Positions 60,211-64,000 of a stretch of 64,000 nt of DNA are shown piece by piece. Positions within the stretch are counted from its first letter, which is position 1. Every line of letters starts with the position of its first letter. This DNA is from RUG708 sp050946535 (GTDB taxonomy: Bacteria; Bacillota; Clostridia; Peptostreptococcales; Anaerovoracaceae). The notes under the pieces were generated by a model, which ran no database searches, had not been told where the DNA came from, and worked only from the letters and a program-made list of their open reading frames with translations. The position numbers and the translations under genes were made by a program. The DNA is taken from the NCBI GenBank assembly GCA_050946535.1, contig JBMNUZ010000003.1:1-64000 (forward strand). The letters run 5' to 3'.

Positions 60211-60886
60211 TGTGCCTGAAGATATGACTGAGAAAAAGGGAAACAAAGTGCCGTCGAAAGAGGAGATATTCGAGGCGCTCGACGAAAGGCACACGGAGGA
60301 AATCCGCAGGAAACTGTGGGATTCGCGCGTAGATATCGCAGGCCTCGGCGGATTGGGCTCAAATGTCGCTGTAATGCTTGCAAGATCGGGAATAGGCCAC
60401 CTGCATCTCGTCGATTTCGACGTCATAGATCTTACGAATATCAACAGACAGTGCTATTTCATCAGACATCTGGGCATGCCGAAGACTGAGGCCATGACAG
60501 AGATCATACACGATATCAATCCATATATCGACGTCCAGACAGACATGGTCAAGATCACTCCCGACAACTATCTCGACATTTTCGGGAGCGCGAGGATTCT
60601 GGTGGAGGCTTTCGACAGCGCTGCAAACAAAGCCATGCTCGTAAACGCGGCTATGGAAAAATCTCCTGAAACGACTGTTGTATCGGGTGTAGGCCTAGCC
60701 GGATACCTGGACAGCAATTTGATAAAGACGAGGAAAATATCAGATAATTTCATTCTTTGTGGAGACGGCGTAAACGGTCTCGAATCGGGTCACAGACTGA
60801 TGGCTCCGCGCGTATCGATCTGTGCATCTCATCAGGCGAATGCCGTTCTTCAGCTATTGATTGAAGGAGGAAAAAATATCAGATGA
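60203..60886 (+). CDS. thiF: ThiS adenylyltransferase ThiF (short type)
   Basis: E1-like enzyme that adenylates the ThiS C-terminus. 227 residues: dinucleotide fold DIAGLGGLGSNVAVMLARSG (about 45-64), then LVDFDVIDLTNINRQ, the usual E1 segment. It lacks the paired CxxC zinc motifs of E. coli ThiF, matching the small ThiF family found in Clostridia. Start codon choice is open: GTG at 60203 or 60212, or ATG at 60224, none with a strong site. It overlaps thiG by four bases (ATGA). Confidence 0.88.
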   Translation: MADVPEDMTEKKGNKVPSKEEIFEALDERHTEEIRRKLWDSRVDIAGLGGLGSNVAVMLARSGIGHLHLVDFDVIDLTNINRQCYFIRHLGMPKTEAMTEIIHDINPYIDVQTDMVKITPDNYLDIFGSARILVEAFDSAANKAMLVNAAMEKSPETTVVSGVGLAGYLDSNLIKTRKISDNFILCGDGVNGLESGHRLMAPRVSICASHQANAVLQLLIEGGKNIR

Positions 60887-61662
60887 GCACGGTCAACAAT
60901 GATGACAAGCTGGTCATTGCAGGACATGAATTCGATTCCAGATTTATACTCGGATCTGGCAAATACAGTATCAATCTGATAAAGGCAGCGGTTGAACAGG
61001 CTGGAGCACAGATCGTAACTCTGGCCGTCAGAAGGGCTAATTCCAGTACTGAAAATATAATAGACTACATTCCTGACAACGTTACGCTGATGCCGAACAC
61101 TTCGGGAGCAAGAGATGCGAAAGAAGCGGTCCGCATCGCAAGGCTCGCGAGAGAGATGGGATGCGGTGATTTCGTAAAGATAGAGATTATGAGGGATACG
61201 AAGTACCTCATGCCTGACAACCTGGAAACCGTAAAGGCTACGGAGATGCTCGCGGACGAGGGCTTTATAGTCATGCCGTACATCTACCCAGATCTTTACG
61301 CGGCGCGCGATCTCGTGACTGCAGGAGCGGCGGCCATCATGCCGCTGGCGGCGCCTATAGGGTCAAACAAGGGCCTCTGTGCGAAGGAATTCATCCAGAT
61401 GCTGATCAATGAAATCGACCTTCCGATCATCGTGGACGCGGGCCTCGGAAGACCTTCACAGGCCTGCGAAGCCATGGAGATGGGTGCCGACGCCGTAATG
61501 TGCAACACCGGCATTGCTTCGGCAAAAGATGTTTCGCTGATGGCGAAGGCGTTCGGAGAGGCCGTCAGAGCAGGCCGCGAGGCTTATCTGGCTGGTCCGG
61601 GCAGAGTGCTCGAAAGCGGTGCAGACCCGTCGTCGCCGCTTACAGGTTTCATCAGCGAATAG
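60883..61662 (+). CDS. thiG: thiazole synthase ThiG
   Basis: Condenses deoxyxylulose phosphate, dehydroglycine and ThiS thiocarboxylate into the thiazole. 259 residues: SRFILGSGKYS, TLAVRRAN, the Schiff-base Lys in DFVKIEIM, IMPLAAPIGSNKGL, VDAGLGRPSQACEAMEMGADAVMCNT. It is of typical length. thiH follows after 18 bases. Confidence 0.95.
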   Translation: MSTVNNDDKLVIAGHEFDSRFILGSGKYSINLIKAAVEQAGAQIVTLAVRRANSSTENIIDYIPDNVTLMPNTSGARDAKEAVRIARLAREMGCGDFVKIEIMRDTKYLMPDNLETVKATEMLADEGFIVMPYIYPDLYAARDLVTAGAAAIMPLAAPIGSNKGLCAKEFIQMLINEIDLPIIVDAGLGRPSQACEAMEMGADAVMCNTGIASAKDVSLMAKAFGEAVRAGREAYLAGPGRVLESGADPSSPLTGFISE

Positions 61663-61680
61663 GAGGAAGTCAGAAGAGTA

Positions 61681-62841
61681 ATGAGGAAGAGAATAGATCA
61701 TATGACATATCTTCCGGGAATGGAGAAACTGGAAGATTCGGATATCATGGACAAAGTCAGAGAAGCGATGAACGCTTACGACGCTGATTCATACACCAGC
61801 GAGGATGTGGAACGAGCTTTGCATCATGATTTCTGTACGGAAGAGGATTTCGGGGCCCTGCTTTCGCCTGCGGCTGCGCCGTTTCTGGAACAGATCGCGC
61901 ACAAAGCCCAGCAGGAGAAGCTGAAGCATTTCGGAAACACCGTCCTGATGTTTACTCCGCTCTACATCTCCAACTACTGCGAAAATTTCTGCGTTTACTG
62001 CGGCTTCAACCGTTACAACGACATACACCGCAGAAAGCTGGAGATGGACGAAGTCGAGGAGGAGATGAAGACCATCGCGGCTACAGGTCTCGAAGAGATA
62101 CTTATCCTTACGGGCGAGAGCCGCAGCGTTTCCGACGTGAAATACATAGGCGAGGCCTGCAAGATCGCGAGAAAATATTTCAGATACATAGGCCTCGAGG
62201 TTTACCCTATGAATTCAGACGAGTACAAATATCTGCACGAGTGCGGAGCCGACTGCGTAACCGTTTTTCAGGAGACATACGATTCGGATATGTATGAAAA
62301 ACTCCACGTGGAAGGGCACAAGAGGATTTACCCGTACAGAGTGAACGCTCAGGAGCGCGCTATCAGAGGCGGAATGAGAGGCGTCGGTTTCGGCGCGCTG
62401 CTCGGACTTTCAGACTTCAGAAAAGATGCGTTTGCAACAGGTATTCACGCTTCGCTCATTCAGAAGAAGTATCCTCAGGCGGAGATTTCGTTCTCCTGTC
62501 CGAGACTGAGACCGATCGTGAACAACGACAAGATCAATCCGAGAGACGTCCACGAGCGGGAACTCCTGCAGATCGTGTGCGCATACCGAATCTTCATGCC
62601 GTTCGCAGGTATTACTATCTCGACGAGAGAGAGGGCCGGATTCAGGGATAATCTCGTCAAGATCGCAGCCACAAAGATTTCCGCCGGCGTAAGCACCGGA
62701 ATAGGAAGCCATTCCGACAAGATCGAAGATGAAGGTGACGATCAGTTCATCATCTCGGACGGCAGAACGGTGGACGAGGTTTTCGAAGCTCTCGAAGACG
62801 AGGGACTTCAGCCTGTAATGAACGATTACCTCTACGTTTAG
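61681..62841 (+). CDS. thiH: 2-iminoacetate synthase ThiH
   Basis: Radical SAM tyrosine lyase that supplies dehydroglycine to ThiG, as expected in anaerobes (aerobes use ThiO). 386 residues, with the cluster C100-x3-C104-x2-C107 in YCENFCVYCGF, ILILTGESR, and the C-terminal BATS-like region (ISFSCPRLRPI, ISAGVSTGIGSHS). GGAGGAAG lies upstream of the ATG. A terminator follows 57 bases after the stop. Confidence 0.95.
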   Translation: MRKRIDHMTYLPGMEKLEDSDIMDKVREAMNAYDADSYTSEDVERALHHDFCTEEDFGALLSPAAAPFLEQIAHKAQQEKLKHFGNTVLMFTPLYISNYCENFCVYCGFNRYNDIHRRKLEMDEVEEEMKTIAATGLEEILILTGESRSVSDVKYIGEACKIARKYFRYIGLEVYPMNSDEYKYLHECGADCVTVFQETYDSDMYEKLHVEGHKRIYPYRVNAQERAIRGGMRGVGFGALLGLSDFRKDAFATGIHASLIQKKYPQAEISFSCPRLRPIVNNDKINPRDVHERELLQIVCAYRIFMPFAGITISTRERAGFRDNLVKIAATKISAGVSTGIGSHSDKIEDEGDDQFIISDGRTVDEVFEALEDEGLQPVMNDYLYV

Positions 62842-62897
62842 TTTTTTATCAGGGCCGGCCTCAGATACGGCGTATCAGATATTATGACGATATTAAG

Positions 62898-62946
62898 AGC
62901 GGATTCGTGCGGCTTCTCAAGCTGTGCGTTCCGCTTTTTTCTTTTT
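62898..62946 (+). terminator. terminator of thiSFGH
   Basis: AGCGGA (62898-62903) pairs with TCCGCT (62930-62935), extended internally, followed by TTTTTT and a T-rich tail. The rest of the gap to 63116 holds no gene. Confidence 0.75.
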
Positions 62947-63116
62947 ATTCCGGCATCATGCAGAGCGAAATGCGTATCAGCGGGTTCAACTTGAAGGAAT
63001 TTTACAGGAATTGCGTCTGGCAGCCTGTAATTGCTGCAGCCAGGTACGCCGGACAGGCTCACACGAACCGGAGAAAGCTGTGAAGAAGCAGGAGTATTAA
63101 TGAGAGGGAATGATCT

Positions 63117-64000
63117 ATGATTTACACACCTATGACGTACAAGGCCATGAATATGGCTTACAAGGCTCATGACGGCCAGAAGGACAGAAACGGAGCACCA
63201 TATATTTTTCATCCGTACCACGTCGCGGAAAGCATGCCTGAGGAAATGACGGCGTGCGCCGCACTGCTGCACGACACGGTGGAGGACACCGATATGACCA
63301 TCGGGGATATCGAGGCGGAGTTTCCGGCCGGTGTGGCTGATACTGTAAGGCTGATGACGCATGAAGCCGATGTTGAGTATACGGACTATATCAGGAGGCT
63401 CAAGGACGATCCGGCGGCAAGAATGGTGAAGCTCTCAGATCTCGCGCACAATTCGGATCAATCGAGATTCGTTTCAGACAGTGTAAGCGAAGAGAAGAGA
63501 GAGAAATTCAGGAAGAAATACGAATCGGCAAGAGCAGTCCTGAACGAGGATTTCAGGATTATCGCGGTGACGGATCTCGGCGGAGTGAGCGATCCGGCAG
63601 AAAAGGTGTCGGAACTGCTCAGAAGCGGAGCAGATTCGGTGATTCTCAGAGCGAAGAATCTCACGGACGAAGAGTACGCGAGCCTTGTGGAACAGATAAA
63701 CAGGCTTTGTCCAGATGCCTCTGAGAGGCTGGTGTGGCACGCGCACACCGGCGCCGCAGGAATAACGGCAGAGGGCAGGAACCGCAGCCAGATGTGCTCA
63801 GCCATTCAGCTGCCGCTCGAAGCGTTCAGGAATATAAAGGCGGATCCTGAGTCCGCGGCGAAGCTGCCGGAAACAGTAGGCGTCTCCGTGCATTCGCCTG
63901 AAGAAGCTGAGGAGGCAGGTGCGCTCGGAGCGTCGTACGCCGTCTTCGGACATATTTATCCCACGAACAGCAAGAAAGGACTGAAGCCGCGCGGTCTCAG
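63117..64000 (+). CDS. fusion of SpoT-like HD hydrolase domain and TenI/ThiE-type domain (partial, runs off window)
   Basis: The frame is open from ATG 63117 to the window end (294 codons seen). Residues about 1-125 are a SpoT/MESH1-type HD domain. It has FHPYHVAE (metal His), LLHDTVEDTD (H52, D53 and the ED of this class) and VKLSDLAHNSD, equivalent to KLADRLHN. No ppGpp synthetase domain is present. From about residue 143 (RIIAVTDLGG) it is a ThiE/TenI barrel: VILRAKNLTDEEY, GVSVHSPEEAEEAGALGA, then AVFGHIYPTNSKKGLKPRG. The last motif, with FGH (H279), matches TenI thiazole tautomerase better than ThiE. It follows thiSFGH, which supports a thiazole role. GAGAGGGA lies upstream of the ATG. 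Confidence 0.8.
   Translation, partial: MIYTPMTYKAMNMAYKAHDGQKDRNGAPYIFHPYHVAESMPEEMTACAALLHDTVEDTDMTIGDIEAEFPAGVADTVRLMTHEADVEYTDYIRRLKDDPAARMVKLSDLAHNSDQSRFVSDSVSEEKREKFRKKYESARAVLNEDFRIIAVTDLGGVSDPAEKVSELLRSGADSVILRAKNLTDEEYASLVEQINRLCPDASERLVWHAHTGAAGITAEGRNRSQMCSAIQLPLEAFRNIKADPESAAKLPETVGVSVHSPEEAEEAGALGASYAVFGHIYPTNSKKGLKPRGL

Overview
The window reads as about 64 kb of chromosome from a low-redundancy, roughly 50% GC anaerobic member of the Clostridia (Bacillota). The evidence is the murB-PHP-rapZ-yvcK-whiA block, clostridial-style cobalamin genes (cbi/cob naming, anaerobic CbiC), ATP-type PEP carboxykinase, a butyrate kinase-like gene, ThiF of the small type beside ThiSGH, strong AGGAGG-type ribosome binding sites and TTG/GTG starts. 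A Family XIII/Anaerovoracaceae-like gut anaerobe is possible but cannot be shown from this sequence alone. No tRNA, rRNA, CRISPR array, phage or transposase was recognised.

Layout. 1-9437: cobalamin operon (cbiA, cobT, cobU, cobS, a second small CobU-like gene, cobC, cbiB, a cobD-cbiP fusion, cbiC). 9537-15565: own promoter, then a PotD/B/C/A-type ABC importer followed without a break by a PfkB kinase and an ADP-ribosylglycohydrolase-family gene. 15866-17315: moaA, moaC. 17348-20696: argB, argJ, argC behind a promoter overlapped by a pair of ArgR-like boxes; argH and argG lie at 24883-27583 on the minus strand. In between are a YfcE-type phosphodiesterase, rpoD and an Old Yellow Enzyme. 28109-34601: zinc-ribbon protein, murB, PHP phosphatase, rapZ, yvcK, whiA and an HI0933-type flavoprotein, continued by a second FAD enzyme to 36219. 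36272-43207: gpmI, addA (no addB seen) and buk. 43512-46965: a small exported protein and the nickel-pincer cofactor operon larE-larB-larC. 47326-50895: two small membrane proteins, a patatin and a MATE transporter. 51431-57405: pckA, a homocysteine methyltransferase/MTHFR fusion, and a preQ1-riboswitch-controlled queD-queE-folE-queF operon. 57574-64000: a nitrilase-family amidase, a 1.6 kb gene-poor stretch, thiS-thiF-thiG-thiH, and a fusion of a SpoT-like HD domain with a TenI-type domain running off the window end.

Most genes work in cofactor synthesis: cobalamin, molybdopterin, nickel-pincer nucleotide, queuosine/folate precursor and the thiamine thiazole. Points worth a second look are the HD-TenI fusion, the CobD-CbiP fusion, the importer plus kinase plus ADP-ribosylglycohydrolase operon, a candidate roughly 115-nt small RNA and a roughly 0.95 kb hairpin-rich leader before thiS. 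There is also a recurring pattern of short tandem duplications that copy the stop codon of a gene into its 3' flank.
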